Shown here: positions 28,463 through 37,730 of the stretch, piece after piece | Position numbering within the stretch: the stretch's first letter is position 1 | How the letters are laid out: each line of letters begins with the position of its first letter | DNA from: Desulfonatronovibrio sp. | Lineage (GTDB): Bacteria; Desulfobacterota; Desulfovibrionia; Desulfovibrionales; Desulfonatronovibrionaceae | Length of the DNA stretch: 64,000 bases | Assembly: GCA_003566455.1 (NCBI GenBank) | Contig: PXDF01000015.1 | Span: forward strand, 37,238-101,237 | Direction of reading: 5' to 3' | Notes under the pieces: generated by a model | Databases searched by the model: none | Seen by the model: the letters and a program-made list of their open reading frames with translations, nothing else | What the model was told of the DNA's origin: nothing | Made by a program: the position numbers and the translations under genes

Positions 28463-28819
28463 TTAAGTACGCGGTTTCTGGTTTTCAGATGAATCCACTG
28501 CATATCCGCTGTCTTCTAAGGGCATATTGCGAAGAGAATTTACTTCCTCTTCCAGATCTTTGATCTTGGATCTGCCGCGTCTAAGCTCTGCGCCAAGACG
28601 GATCTTTTCAGCCAGAAGATAGGCCAGAGAAATAAACCCGCCAGCCACAAAAGCCAGTAACACGATCAAATAGTAAGGTATTTCTTTGCTGTGAAGTTCA
28701 AGGCCAAAAATCGAAAGATAAAGCCTGACTGTTGTGGACAAAAGTTCATGGTTCTGAACGAAGAAAAGCATGGAGAAGAAAAACAGAAGGATCAGAGCAG
28801 CCACTCTCAAGTATTTCAT
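28463..28819 (-). CDS. lapA: LapA-domain (DUF1049) membrane protein
   Basis: 118 residues with two membrane helices (LRVAALILLFFFSMLFFVQ and YYLIVLLAFVAGGFISLAYLL) and a C-terminal coiled coil (ELRRGRSKIKDLEEEVNSL). This is the LapA layout; LapA works with LapB in control of lipopolysaccharide assembly. It starts ten bases after the HIT gene, forming HIT-lapA-lapB-mutS. Confidence 0.85.
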   Translation of the reverse strand: MKYLRVAALILLFFFSMLFFVQNHELLSTTVRLYLSIFGLELHSKEIPYYLIVLLAFVAGGFISLAYLLAEKIRLGAELRRGRSKIKDLEEEVNSLRNMPLEDSGYAVDSSENQKPRT

Positions 28820-28829
28820 TGAAGTCTCC

Positions 28830-29318
28830 TTATATGGTAGAGGTTGAAAATAATGGTTTCAGTTTGTTGTAGGTTGATATTAAATGTTCGGGAATAACCA
28901 TGGTTTCATTCATTACTGCCATAAACGAGTGATCACCCGTCCATCTGGGTACGATGTGAAAATGAAGATGCTCCTTTATGCCCGCTCCCCCAGCTTGTCC
29001 GATATTAAGCCCGATATTAACCCCATGGGGATTGAATGCGGACCTGAGTATGCGGGTGCACTCCTTAATCCAGGTCATCATTTCAGCAGCTTCGTATTCC
29101 TGGAGTTCTGTCAGGCACTGGACATGTCTGAAAGGTGTGACCATAAGATGGGCATAACTATAAGGGAATTTATTCATAATTACAAAACTGTATTTTGCTC
29201 TATGTAAAATCAGGCGTTCCTCGTCTTCTTGGGAGCTCTGAGTCATACAGAAAACACACTCATCAGGCTTGGGGCCCAGTATATAATCAATTCGCCACGG
29301 AGCCCATAATGTTTTCAT
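28830..29318 (-). CDS. HIT family nucleotide hydrolase/transferase
   Basis: 162 residues. The histidine triad is HLHFHIVPRW (H-x-H-x-H). An N-terminal CVFC pair is typical of zinc-binding HIT proteins related to Ap4A phosphorylases and HIT-type hydrolases. The substrate is a nucleoside phosphate conjugate that cannot be specified. It is first in a run with lapA, lapB and mutS. Confidence 0.88.
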   Translation of the reverse strand: MKTLWAPWRIDYILGPKPDECVFCMTQSSQEDEERLILHRAKYSFVIMNKFPYSYAHLMVTPFRHVQCLTELQEYEAAEMMTWIKECTRILRSAFNPHGVNIGLNIGQAGGAGIKEHLHFHIVPRWTGDHSFMAVMNETMVIPEHLISTYNKLKPLFSTSTI

Positions 29319-29348
29319 AATTGTCTTCCGGCAAATTACTGAAAAATA

Positions 29349-30092
29349 TTACAAAATCTGACTCAAAAACTTTTTGGTCCGGGGATGTTCAGGACTTTGA
29401 AAAAAGTGTTCCGGAGTCCCTGTTTCCACTATTTTGCCCTCGTCCATAAACACTACCCAGTCGGCGACCTGCCTGGCAAAACCCATTTCATGGGTTACCA
29501 CAACCATGGTCATCCCTTCCAGGGCCAGATTAACCATAACATCAAGCACCTCGCCGATCATTTCCGGATCAAGGGCAGATGTTGGTTCGTCAAAAAGCAT
29601 TATTTTGGGATTCATTGCCAGAGCCCGGGCAATGGCCACTCTTTGCTGTTGTCCCCCTGAAAGCTGAGAAGGGTAGGCAGTGGCTTTTTCCTTGATTCCG
29701 ACTTTTTCAAGAAGACGCATGGCGTTTTCCCTGGCTTGAACCGGCGGAACCTTTTTAAGCTTGATGGGAGCCATGGTCAAATTCTGGAGCACGGATTTGT
29801 GAGGAAAAAGATTGAAATTCTGGAAAACCATGCCCAGCTCCATGCGGACTTTGTTGATATTGCAGTGCCTATCTGTGATGTCCTGTCCGTCAATGACTAT
29901 CTTTCCCCTGTCCACTCCCTCCAGTCTGTTTATGGCCCGCAAAAGAGTGCTCTTACCGGATCCGCTTGGTCCGATGATAACCATCTTTTCCTTTTTTCTA
30001 ACCTTCAGGGAAACATTGCTCAGAGCCTCAATATCTCCGAAAAATTTATATATGTTTTCGATGGTGATGATTGTCTCGTCACTTTTGGTCAT
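29349..30092 (-). CDS. Polar amino acid ABC transporter, ATP-binding protein
   Basis: 247 residues of the GlnQ/HisP group. Walker A is [18 protein letters not shown], the Q-loop [17 protein letters not shown], the signature [15 protein letters not shown], Walker [15 protein letters not shown], and the H-loop [11 protein letters not shown]. It powers import of a polar amino acid. The ATG at 30092 overlaps the permease stop by 14 bases, so the two are translationally coupled. Confidence 0.93.
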   Translation of the reverse strand: MTKSDETIITIENIYKFFGDIEALSNVSLKVRKKEKMVIIGPSGSGKSTLLRAINRLEGVDRGKIVIDGQDITDRHCNINKVRMELGMVFQNFNLFPHKSVLQNLTMAPIKLKKVPPVQARENAMRLLEKVGIKEKATAYPSQLSGGQQQRVAIARALAMNPKIMLFDEPTSALDPEMIGEVLDVMVNLALEGMTMVVVTHEMGFARQVADWVVFMDEGKIVETGTPEHFFQSPEHPRTKKFLSQIL

Positions 30093-30864
30093 AAGGCTTT
30101 ACCTTATCCTCCATGATGCTAACGATTTTTGACAGAATAAGGGTTATCATCAGGTACAAAAGGGCGACCATGGTATAGGTCTCAAAGTAGGCAAAGGTCT
30201 GAGTGGCAAATTCCCGTCCTCGTCTCAAAAGATCGGAAACCGCCAGGATGGATACCAGGGATGTATCCTTTAAAAGAGCTATAAATTCGTTGCCTACAGG
30301 CGGCAGAATAGTCCGCATTGCCTGCGGGATGATAACGTAAAACATGGTCTGGGACTTACTGAACCCCAGGGATCGGGCTGCCTCGGTCTGTCCTTTGTCA
30401 ATGGACTGGATGCCGGCCCGGAACACTTCTCCCATATAAGCGCCATAACAGACAGTCATGGCTGTAACAGCTGCTGTAAAAGGGTGAATCCTGAAAAAAG
30501 TGCCCAGGGCATAGTATATGTAAAATAGCTGCACCAGAAGAGGAATCCCTCTGATGACTTCAACATAAACAGATGCAATGAGGTTGATGGCCCGGTTTTT
30601 GGATAGCCTGCCCAGACCGGTAAAAAGGCCGACAATCAGCGATAAGGCGATGGAAAGAAAGGTTACCTGAAAGGTTATGAGGATTCCATCAGGGACGAAT
30701 TTGATAATTCTCAGATAGGGATCAGGTTTGAATATGACCAGGGATACAATAGCGATAACAGTGCCAATGAGGGTTACCCGCCAGGCATTGAACAGACCGG
30801 GGTCCCTTCGGGTTGGGATGGCTGCTCCGTCTGTGACATCAATTTTGATATTTTTGTCTCTCAT
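30079..30864 (-). CDS. Polar amino acid ABC transporter, permease
   Basis: 261 residues of the HisM/GlnP group. After a hydrophilic N-terminus and a first helix ([16 protein letters not shown]) come further membrane segments and the ABC-coupling EAA loop, [23 protein letters not shown]. It forms the channel with the ATPase above and receives substrate from the binding protein encoded 370 bases upstream. A longer than usual N-terminus (about 55 residues before the permease domain) is present. Confidence 0.92.
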   Translation of the reverse strand: MRDKNIKIDVTDGAAIPTRRDPGLFNAWRVTLIGTVIAIVSLVIFKPDPYLRIIKFVPDGILITFQVTFLSIALSLIVGLFTGLGRLSKNRAINLIASVYVEVIRGIPLLVQLFYIYYALGTFFRIHPFTAAVTAMTVCYGAYMGEVFRAGIQSIDKGQTEAARSLGFSKSQTMFYVIIPQAMRTILPPVGNEFIALLKDTSLVSILAVSDLLRRGREFATQTFAYFETYTMVALLYLMITLILSKIVSIMEDKVKPYDQK

Positions 30865-30980
30865 GCTGTTATGGGGTGTTCCGGGTCTAGCATGCCGGAA
30901 GCACTGCTCATCCTTGCTTCAGAGTTCAGATTGCTGGAAAAAAGACTCATGCATCGCCCTTACATAATCCCTGGTTAGAT

Positions 30981-31064
30981 ACCTGAGTTGAGCGATTTTT
31001 ATCTGACATTGCGAGGGTGGGAAGTAATTTCAAACAGTTACAGGAAAAATCGCTAAATTCAGGT
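30981..31064. repeat. MITE-like dispersed repeat, best 84-bp copy
   Basis: ACCTGAGTTGAGCGATTTTT (30981-31000) and AAAAATCGCTAAATTCAGGT (31045-31064) are terminal inverted repeats of 20 bases with few mismatches. The interior has ATCTGACATTGCGAGG. This is the clearest full-length copy of the family. Confidence 0.8.
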
Positions 31065-31133
31065 GATATTCTGCTTTTGACATATGATTTCCGGAGATGA
31101 AAAATGATTGTTTTTACCCTTTGGGTTTATATG

Positions 31134-31179
31134 CAGGGCTGGTCAGGGGATATGTCTGCATATCCCCTGACCAGCCCTG
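31134..31179 (-). promoter_or_regulatory. Perfect 21-bp stem-loop between binding protein and permease genes
   Basis: The arms 31134-31154 and 31159-31179 are exact reverse complements (21 bases each) around a four-base loop. The left arm begins CAGGGCTGGTCAGGGG. It lies 57 bases after the binding-protein stop and is not followed by a T-run on either strand. The position matches intercistronic stem-loops that protect binding-protein mRNA and lower expression of downstream permease genes. The rest of the 30865-31236 gap holds the repeat at 30981 and nothing else I can see. Confidence 0.7.
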
Positions 31180-31236
31180 GTGAGAAAGATTTCAGAGGCT
31201 GGACAAAACATGTTTAATTATCCAGCCGATGTTTTT

Positions 31237-31974
31237 CTATAGTCCAAACCACCTTCCCTTGATTTCTTCTTCAATGCCTTTGTCTTTAACGGCCTGGATG
31301 CCCTTGTTAACGAGATCCAGAATCTCCTGGTTGCCCTTATTAACTGCGATGCCGTAGTATTCAGGTTCGTCGGATTCGATAACTGATACCAGATGCAGCC
31401 TTTCAGCGAATCTTGGCTCGTTCAGGGCGTATTGTGCAGCTACGGGATCATCGCACACAACTCCATCAATCCTTCCATTATAAAGATCCTGCATGGCCAG
31501 TCCGATTTCATCATAGGACCGGGCATTGACGCCCGCGACTTTTTGAATGGCAAAATAACCTGTGGTTCCGATCTGGGCGCCCACGCTTTTGCCCTTGAGG
31601 TCTTCAAGGGTTTTGGCCGGGCTGTCTTTGGATACTACCAGGCCCTGTTTGACCTCATAGTATGGAATACTGAAATCCATGGCCTTTTTGCGTTCTTCAG
31701 TTATGCTTACAGAGGAACAGATAGCGTCATAATTACCAGCGGCAAGCCCGGCAAATATACCGTCCCAGGCGGTGTTTCTGAAAACAGGGGTAAAGCCGGC
31801 CTCTTTTCCCACAGCAGTCATATAGTCAATGGAGTACCCGACTATTTGTCTGTTTTCATCAATCATCTCCATGGGCGGCCAGGTGGCGTCAACGGCAAAC
31901 ACGATTTCTTTGGCCATGGCCGGTTTTGCAAACAGCAGCAGGACCAGCACCAGAAAAGTGAATTTTCTAAACAT
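31237..31974 (-). CDS. Polar amino acid ABC transporter, periplasmic binding protein
   Basis: 245 residues with a cleaved signal peptide (FTFLVLVLLLFAKPAMA) and the SBP family 3 fold: VDATWPPMEMIDENRQIVGY at the front, AICSSVSITEERKKAMDFS and GKSVGAQIGTTGYFAI at the hinge strands. It captures an amino acid for the permease and ATPase encoded downstream. Ligand class (Arg/Gln/His-like) cannot be decided from this sequence. Confidence 0.92.
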   Translation of the reverse strand: MFRKFTFLVLVLLLFAKPAMAKEIVFAVDATWPPMEMIDENRQIVGYSIDYMTAVGKEAGFTPVFRNTAWDGIFAGLAAGNYDAICSSVSITEERKKAMDFSIPYYEVKQGLVVSKDSPAKTLEDLKGKSVGAQIGTTGYFAIQKVAGVNARSYDEIGLAMQDLYNGRIDGVVCDDPVAAQYALNEPRFAERLHLVSVIESDEPEYYGIAVNKGNQEILDLVNKGIQAVKDKGIEEEIKGRWFGL

Positions 31975-32090
31975 TTTTAAGCCTCCTGAAAATAAAGTTA
32001 AGATAAATGATAATTAATAACGGAAAACGATGATATTTTAATGAGATTCTCAGGTCAAGAAAGTAAATGGACGCACAAGGATTATTTGCC

Positions 32091-32783
32091 CTAAAGGGCT
32101 GATGCCTGTCCCGGCCGCATTGACAGCAGTTCAGTATCCGGAGCCTGCAATGTCAGCTCATTTCTGAATCTGTCGGTATTTTGTTCAAGCACGGGAAAAG
32201 AGCCCCAGTGCATGGGAACGACCTTTTTGCACTTAAGCAGCTTGCAGGCCATGGCCGCCTGCCTGGGGTCCATGGTGAATACTCCGCCGATGGGCAGAAT
32301 AGCCAGGTCTATTGGGAAAAGCTCACCCCATAGTTCCATGGTGGCAAATATGCCGGTATCCCCGGCGTGGTAAAGACAGTACCCGTCTTCAAGGGTAATG
32401 ATGAATCCCACGCATGAGCCCTGATCTGAGGAATGATGGGCCTGGGTCATGGTGATTTTTGTTCCCTTGAATTCAACCGTGCCTCCAATATTAAAGCCGA
32501 TTCCGTTAAGAATATTTTTCTGATTTACTCCCATTGATCTGCATTTAGCGGCCACCTCAACAATGGCTCCGAGACCGGCCCCTGTTTTATTGCATATCTC
32601 AACCGCCTGACCCAAGTGATCGGCATGATCATGGGTAACCAGAATCAGATCGGCTTTTGTGATTGAATCTGACCCGGATTTGGCAGATGGATTACCTTCA
32701 AACCACGGATCAATCAGGATATTTAGTTTTGGGGTGACAATCTCAAAGTTGGCATGACCATGCCAGATAAGTTGTTTGGACAT
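32091..32783 (-). CDS. UPF0173-type metal-dependent hydrolase
   Basis: 230 residues with the metallo-beta-lactamase fold. The metal site begins [13 protein letters not shown] and is completed by [27 protein letters not shown] and VPMHWGSFP. The family is widespread and its natural substrate is unknown. It ends the amino acid transporter to ubiX stretch and starts 68 bases after ubiX. Confidence 0.88.
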   Translation of the reverse strand: MSKQLIWHGHANFEIVTPKLNILIDPWFEGNPSAKSGSDSITKADLILVTHDHADHLGQAVEICNKTGAGLGAIVEVAAKCRSMGVNQKNILNGIGFNIGGTVEFKGTKITMTQAHHSSDQGSCVGFIITLEDGYCLYHAGDTGIFATMELWGELFPIDLAILPIGGVFTMDPRQAAMACKLLKCKKVVPMHWGSFPVLEQNTDRFRNELTLQAPDTELLSMRPGQASAL

Positions 32784-32851
32784 GTTTTCCTCCTTATTGG
32801 TGGTTTTTCTAAACCGGTGAGCAAGCTCGGTCCAGTGGCTGATTGCACTTT

Positions 32852-33412
32852 TTAAGGGACACCTTGCCAGCGTTTAAACAAATTATTTTCAATATTCAAT
32901 GAGTCCATTATTCTCCCCACCACATGTCTTATCAGGTCGTCTTTGCTTTCTGGTAAATGATAGAATCCGGGGCAGGGCGGAAGGATGACAGCCCCGCTGT
33001 CATGAGCCCTGAGCATGTTTTCCAGGTGAATCCTGTTGTAAGGAGTTTCTCTGGGAACCAGCACCAGGGGACGCTGTTCTTTGAGAGTAACGTCTGCTGC
33101 CCGGTGAATTAGGTTATTACCGAATCCGTTGGCAATGGCTGAAAGGCTGGCCATTGAGCATGGACAGACAATCATTCCTGAGTGAAAAAAAGATCCGCTG
33201 GAAATGGGCGCGTCCATTTGACCCTGGTTGTATAGATGGTCAGCCATGCCCAAAGTGGTTTCAAAGCCGTCAGCTTCATAAGAAAGCACGGTTCTGGCTG
33301 CATCTGAGATTACAAGATAGAGTAGACAATCATGTTTTTTTAGCTGCCGGATAAGTTCAAGCCCGTAAGGCATTCCACTGGCTCCTGTCATGGCCAGGAC
33401 AATTTTTTTCAT
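32852..33412 (-). CDS. ubiX: Flavin prenyltransferase UbiX
   Basis: 186 residues. The FMN loop [17 protein letters not shown], the conserved [24 protein letters not shown] and the prenyl-phosphate site [19 protein letters not shown] match UbiX. It makes prenylated FMN, the cofactor of UbiD-type decarboxylases used in quinone synthesis or aromatic acid metabolism. No ubiD lies in the window. Confidence 0.94.
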   Translation of the reverse strand: MKKIVLAMTGASGMPYGLELIRQLKKHDCLLYLVISDAARTVLSYEADGFETTLGMADHLYNQGQMDAPISSGSFFHSGMIVCPCSMASLSAIANGFGNNLIHRAADVTLKEQRPLVLVPRETPYNRIHLENMLRAHDSGAVILPPCPGFYHLPESKDDLIRHVVGRIMDSLNIENNLFKRWQGVP

Positions 33413-33605
33413 ATATTTTTGCTCCCTTTTGATATGTAATAAATGAACACATTATAAGCCTTAAAAAATCAACCCTAAATGTTTTGGGAATAATCTCAAG
33501 ACAATTTAACAGTCCATGTCCTGATAATTGCCGGTTCTACTTGCAATTTTGAACAATTAGGATAGGTTTTTCCCAGGTAAAAATTCTCTTCAGGCGGAAA
33601 AATAT

Positions 33606-35303
33606 TTGGATATAGGCGTAAATAAAAAATATACAGGCCTCATGCTTTTTCTGGCCCTTGGTTTTTTTATTCTGGGGCTGGGGCTCATTGTTCTTGCCTG
33701 GCAGAACCTCAGACAGCAGCAGGAACATGTTTTGGATCAGCTTGAGGTTACTGGCAGGGCCATTATAAGAAGTGTGGAAGCTAATCTTTATCGAGGGATT
33801 TTCAGGGGGATGGGGCCGGGGAGATGGACGGACCAGACTGAGTTTGCCGACCTGGCCCGCGATGTCCTTGAGGAACTGGTGGCTGAAGGGGAAGTAGTGT
33901 TTCTGGAAATATCCGGCACCAGAGGCAGGTTGTTCATTTCCAGGCATGAGGGAGCCGCGGATATGTTTCTGCCCACTGAAGCAATGATGGAGATGGCACG
34001 AACCCAAACCTGGACCGAAACGACCAGATTTCTGGACAAGGATGTGTTTATTATGGGCATCCCGGCAAGGCGCATGGACATGATGAGCAGAACAAGACGC
34101 CCAGTTCTGGATGAGTCTGATTATGCGCCTGACAGACAGGGGACCATATTTATTGCTCTGGATATGAGTGATTATCTGGATGTTTATTCTGGGTTCAAGC
34201 GGACCATTATTTTTCAGAACATTTTTACACTGGGGGCGATATTATTGTTCTGGCTTCTTATTCTGGCATATCTGCGCAGAAAGGAACAGGGACAGAAATT
34301 TATTCAACTGAGAACATTTCATTCGAGGTTGTTGGACAATATGCCCGATGGGTTGTTGAGCGTTGATCAGGATCAGTTGATAACAGCAGCTAATCCGGCT
34401 GCGAGGGATATCCTCAGGGCGGGTCCGGAAATCGTGGGTCAGAAGCTCTCAAAGTTAATGCCCTTGAAGCTTGATATATATTCCGGCAGGGACTGGGCCC
34501 AGATTGATCTGGACGACAGATCTCTAGAGATACTCTTTCTGCCCATTAGGGAAGAAAAGCAGTCCCTGGTCCTGATCAGGGACAGGACAAGGATGAAGGA
34601 ACTGGAGAAAGATCTGGAGCATTCCCGTGATCTGGCAACCTTAGGCAGGTTTGCCGCTGGCCTGGCACACGAAATCAGAAACCCTCTCAGTTCCCTCAAG
34701 GGGTTTGCCCAGTATTTTCTGCAGAAGTTCCATCCTGATGATCCGGCTCATTCCTATGCCCGGACCATGGTTCTGGAGTCTGATCGCCTGAATAGGGTTG
34801 TAACTGACCTGTTGTTTCTGGCCCGACCCAGGCCCATCAGTCCAATTTTAGTAAATTTGAAACAGCTTTTCCAGGAAATAATAAATTTGCTTCAGTCAGA
34901 CCTGGCAGCCAAAAAATGTGAAATATCCATTGATGTGACTAGAGATTCTGTCCTGGCGGACAGGGATCTTTTGCAACAGGCTCTGATTAATCTGGTGTTG
35001 AACAGTCTGAGTGCTGTTGAACACAACAGAGGCCGGATAAACATGTGTTCAAAAATGAGCAGGGGCATGGTTGAGATATTTGTCTCTGACAATGGCCATG
35101 GAATGGATATTGATACAAGGGAAAAGGCCATGGAGCCTTTTTTTTCAGCAAGAGACAGGGGTGCCGGTCTCGGGCTGGCCATAGTTCAGCGCATTGTAAG
35201 AGATCATAAAGGAAGGGTAATAATTGAATCATCTCCGGAACAGGGAACCATGGTCAGTCTATTATTTCCAGATGCTGCCGATCATTTAAGGAATGGACGC
35301 TAA
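33606..35303 (+). CDS. Sensor histidine kinase, ZraS-like
   Basis: 565 residues. Membrane segments at about 10-33 and 201-223 frame a periplasmic sensor of roughly 165 residues. A PAS domain follows (about 238-330), then HisKA with the phospho-acceptor His355 in LAHEIRNPLSSLKGF, and an ATPase with N box INLVLNSLSA and G box DNGHGMD and GAGLGLAIVQ. The response regulator gene starts within its stop codon (TAATG), so the pair is coupled. Layout and neighbours (regulator, ZraP/Spy-like protein) suggest envelope metal or stress sensing. Start: TTG at 33606 with GGCGGAA upstream; a later start is possible. Confidence 0.88.
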   Translation: MDIGVNKKYTGLMLFLALGFFILGLGLIVLAWQNLRQQQEHVLDQLEVTGRAIIRSVEANLYRGIFRGMGPGRWTDQTEFADLARDVLEELVAEGEVVFLEISGTRGRLFISRHEGAADMFLPTEAMMEMARTQTWTETTRFLDKDVFIMGIPARRMDMMSRTRRPVLDESDYAPDRQGTIFIALDMSDYLDVYSGFKRTIIFQNIFTLGAILLFWLLILAYLRRKEQGQKFIQLRTFHSRLLDNMPDGLLSVDQDQLITAANPAARDILRAGPEIVGQKLSKLMPLKLDIYSGRDWAQIDLDDRSLEILFLPIREEKQSLVLIRDRTRMKELEKDLEHSRDLATLGRFAAGLAHEIRNPLSSLKGFAQYFLQKFHPDDPAHSYARTMVLESDRLNRVVTDLLFLARPRPISPILVNLKQLFQEIINLLQSDLAAKKCEISIDVTRDSVLADRDLLQQALINLVLNSLSAVEHNRGRINMCSKMSRGMVEIFVSDNGHGMDIDTREKAMEPFFSARDRGAGLGLAIVQRIVRDHKGRVIIESSPEQGTMVSLLFPDAADHLRNGR

Positions 35304-36676
35304 TGCAGAATAAACCCAGACTTATGGTTGTTGATGATGAAGCAGGTCACAGGCAGATGGTCAGGGCCGTGATGCAGGATGAAGGATATGAAATTTTTGA
35401 AGCTGAAAACGGACGGAAGTGTCTTGTTCAATTACAAAAGAATCCTGTAGATGTAATTCTTTTGGACATGAAAATGCCGGTCCTGGACGGAATGGGAACC
35501 CTGGAGCAAATTAAAAAGCGGCAGAATCCTCCTCCGGTGGTCATGGTTACCGCTTTTGGCAGTGTTGGTTCAGCTGTTGAGGCTATGAAGGCGGGGGCAT
35601 TTGATTATCTTACCAAACCCGCGGATATTGATGAGCTCAAGGTGGTGGTTAAAAAGGCTCATGAATACAGCCTGCTGACCAGGGAAAACACGCAGCTGAA
35701 AGACAGGATCAGCAAGCTTCAGAAAAGCGCGCGTATAATCGGCCAGAGCATGGCCATGCGTCAGGTTATGGAATTGGTGGAGCAAGTAGCACCGACAGAG
35801 GCCAATGTTCTCATACTCGGAGAGTCAGGCACCGGCAAGGAGCTTATTGCCAGAGCTTTGCACGAGGAAAGCGCCAGAAGCGAAGGTCCGCTTGTTAAAG
35901 TTAATTGCGCTGCTCTTCCTGAAGAGCTATTGGAATCAGAACTGTTCGGTTATCGCAAAGGAGCTTTCACAGGGGCTGTGCAGGATAAGCCCGGCAGGTT
36001 CCAGCTGGCTGAAAAGGGAACTCTTTTTCTGGACGAGATAGGAGAACTGCCGAAACATCTTCAGGCCAAGATTCTCAGGGCTTTACAGGAAAGGGTCGTG
36101 GAGCCTCTGGGTTCGGTCAGGGAACAAAAGGTGGATGTCCGCCTTCTGGCCGCCACCAACAAAGATCTGGATATTGAGGTCAAAAAAGGAGCATTCAGAC
36201 AGGATTTATACTTTCGTCTCAATGTTCTGGAGATAATGATTCCTCCTTTGAGGGACCGCCTTGAGGATCTTCCCCTGCTGGTCAGTCATTTCATCCGGGT
36301 TCTGGGTGATAAAAACAGAAAACAGGTCAGGGGGGTGGACAGAAGTTTTTTAGAAGCCCTGAACAATTATCACTGGCCAGGTAACGTCCGGGAATTGGAA
36401 AATGTTGTGGAAAGAGCTATTATCCTGTCCCGCTCCGATGTTCTGGGTGTTTCAGATCTTCCGGCCGCGATTACCGACTCCTTTTCCAGGGACAAAAAGA
36501 ATCAGTCCCTTGAGGTTCCAGGTGATGACTATTTAAAGGAGAGTGAAAAAGAAGCCCTGATCAGGGCACTGAGAGATAACAAGGGACACCGCGAAAAAAC
36601 CGCTGCTTCTCTGGGGATAAGCAGGAGATCACTGCAGTATAAATTAAAAAAACACGGGTTGATAAGACCGCATTAA
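35303..36676 (+). CDS. Sigma54-dependent response regulator, ZraR/NtrC-like
   Basis: 457 residues: receiver with phospho-acceptor Asp55 in VILLDMKMPVLDG, AAA+ domain with GESGTGKELIARAL, ELFGYRKGAFTGAV and GTLFLDEIGELP, and a C-terminal Fis-type helix-turn-helix (TAASLGISRRSLQYKLKK). It is phosphorylated by the kinase encoded just upstream and opens sigma54 promoters. The obvious target is the convergent zraP-like gene, whose promoter is a perfect sigma54 match with GTGCAC repeats at activator distance. Confidence 0.93.
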   Translation: MQNKPRLMVVDDEAGHRQMVRAVMQDEGYEIFEAENGRKCLVQLQKNPVDVILLDMKMPVLDGMGTLEQIKKRQNPPPVVMVTAFGSVGSAVEAMKAGAFDYLTKPADIDELKVVVKKAHEYSLLTRENTQLKDRISKLQKSARIIGQSMAMRQVMELVEQVAPTEANVLILGESGTGKELIARALHEESARSEGPLVKVNCAALPEELLESELFGYRKGAFTGAVQDKPGRFQLAEKGTLFLDEIGELPKHLQAKILRALQERVVEPLGSVREQKVDVRLLAATNKDLDIEVKKGAFRQDLYFRLNVLEIMIPPLRDRLEDLPLLVSHFIRVLGDKNRKQVRGVDRSFLEALNNYHWPGNVRELENVVERAIILSRSDVLGVSDLPAAITDSFSRDKKNQSLEVPGDDYLKESEKEALIRALRDNKGHREKTAASLGISRRSLQYKLKKHGLIRPH

Positions 36677-36697
36677 GTTGAAGGATCTTTGCCTTTC

Positions 36698-36866
36698 AGT
36701 GTGTGTTGGGAGCGTAGCAATCTCAGCCAATTATTATGAGATTGCTCCGCTCCAGGACTCGCTCGCAATGGCAGTTTCCGCAGAATCCGGTGTTCCACAT
36801 GAATCTGTCATTGCGAGGGGAGCGAAGCAATCTCTGAGAGTTGCAGGAAAATCGCTCAGTATAGGT
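36698..36866. repeat. Composite copies of the MITE-like repeat
   Basis: The gap between the response regulator and the zraP-like gene is filled by GGGAGCGTAGCAATCTCAG, the inverted GAGATTGCTCCGCTCC, and a second copy TGTCATTGCGAGG...GCGAAGCAATCTC ending in GCAGGAAAATCGCTCAGTAT-AGGT. The right end abuts the zraP-like stop codon (36867) exactly. The inverted arms may also act as a barrier between the convergent genes. Confidence 0.65.
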
Positions 36867-37349
36867 TTACCTGACTATTCTGGGGCAATCCTGACGGAAA
36901 CTTCTTCCTGATTCAGAGAATCTTTTTCCCCCCCGGGCAGGACCCTGCATTCTGGTCTTGATATTATACTTCTGACTCATTTCTATCTTGTGGTTGAGTT
37001 TTCGCTCAAAGACTTCCTGGTTCAACTGAGCCAGCTCCTTTTTGGTCTGTTCAATCTTTGCCGGGTCAGCACCTTCTGTAGCCAGGAGCGCGTTGAGTTC
37101 AGCCTGCCTGGCAACCATCTGCTGCTTTCTGGGGTACATCCAGTCTCTGTGTTCCCGGGTTGTTTGCAACAGTTCCTGTTGCTGTTCCTCGGTCAAACTT
37201 GAAATTACAGGACAATCCTGGCTTCTCAGTTGGGCCCTTTCCCCGTGGCCAAATTGCTGCAAGCCGCCCCCTCTGGCCATGGCCAGAGAAGCTATGGTCA
37301 GTGTTACGACCAGGGCGATTCCAATACTCATAATAACTCTTTTTTTCAT
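36867..37349 (-). CDS. ZraP/Spy-like periplasmic protein
   Basis: 160 residues with a signal peptide (VIMSIGIALVVTLTIASLAMA) and the LTxxQ-type helical repeat region SSLTEEQQQELLQTTREHRD plus a long helix (EQTKKELAQLNQEVFERKL). This is the CpxP/Spy/ZraP fold of periplasmic chaperones and zinc-linked stress proteins. Two Asp-Cys-Pro motifs, one near residue 46 and one near the C-terminus, could bind metal or form a disulfide. It is convergent with the ZraS/ZraR-like pair and has its own sigma54 promoter. Confidence 0.85.
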   Translation of the reverse strand: MKKRVIMSIGIALVVTLTIASLAMARGGGLQQFGHGERAQLRSQDCPVISSLTEEQQQELLQTTREHRDWMYPRKQQMVARQAELNALLATEGADPAKIEQTKKELAQLNQEVFERKLNHKIEMSQKYNIKTRMQGPARGGKRFSESGRSFRQDCPRIVR

Positions 37350-37391
37350 AATTACCTCCGTATAAAAAATTTAATATCTGAACTCTTGATC

Positions 37392-37407
37392 AGCAATCCA
37401 TGTGCCA
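37392..37407 (-). promoter_or_regulatory. Sigma54 promoter of the zraP-like gene
   Basis: On the minus strand the site reads TGGCAC-ATGGA-TTGCT, a perfect match to TGGCAC-N5-TTGCW. Transcription would begin near 37380, about 30 bases before the ATG at 37349. Confidence 0.85.
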
Positions 37408-37446
37408 TAAAAATAAGTTCATAATTATCAATGCATTATAAATTAA

Positions 37447-37496
37447 GTGCACAGGAGCGGTTTTGTTGACGTGCACTTTTATGCACTTTTGTGCAA
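37447..37496. promoter_or_regulatory. Phased GTGCAC repeats, candidate activator sites
   Basis: GTGCAC at 37447 and 37471, ATGCAC at 37481 and GTGCAA at 37491. The last three repeat every 10 bases (GTGCACTTTT-ATGCACTTTT-GTGCAA), one helical turn, and contain small dyads (TGCAC-TTTT-GTGCA). They start 40 to 84 bases upstream of the -24 box, the expected position for an NtrC-type activator. The rest of the 37350-37730 gap shows nothing certain. Confidence 0.65.
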
Positions 37497-37730
37497 GAGA
37501 ATCAAATAATATACTTGGCCAGGGTAAATTTTTTCACTCTTTTTTAAGAATTCTGCTTGACCCTTTTTGAATCCCGTAATAAAGCCCGGCCATACATTTT
37601 AAGTATACGGGGCGTAAAATGCAAAAAAACACTCATTCCAAAGAAAGAAAACAGCCTCCTCAATAAAGAACCACCTCTGCTATCTGATTTAACTTTCCAT
37701 TATTATTAATCTTTTATTTGAGGTGTAAAA

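Noticed and set aside
36698..36866. CRISPR-like array
   Set aside because: The repeated GCAATCTC/GAGATTGC blocks are inverted and irregularly spaced, without equal-length spacers, and match the dispersed repeat family.
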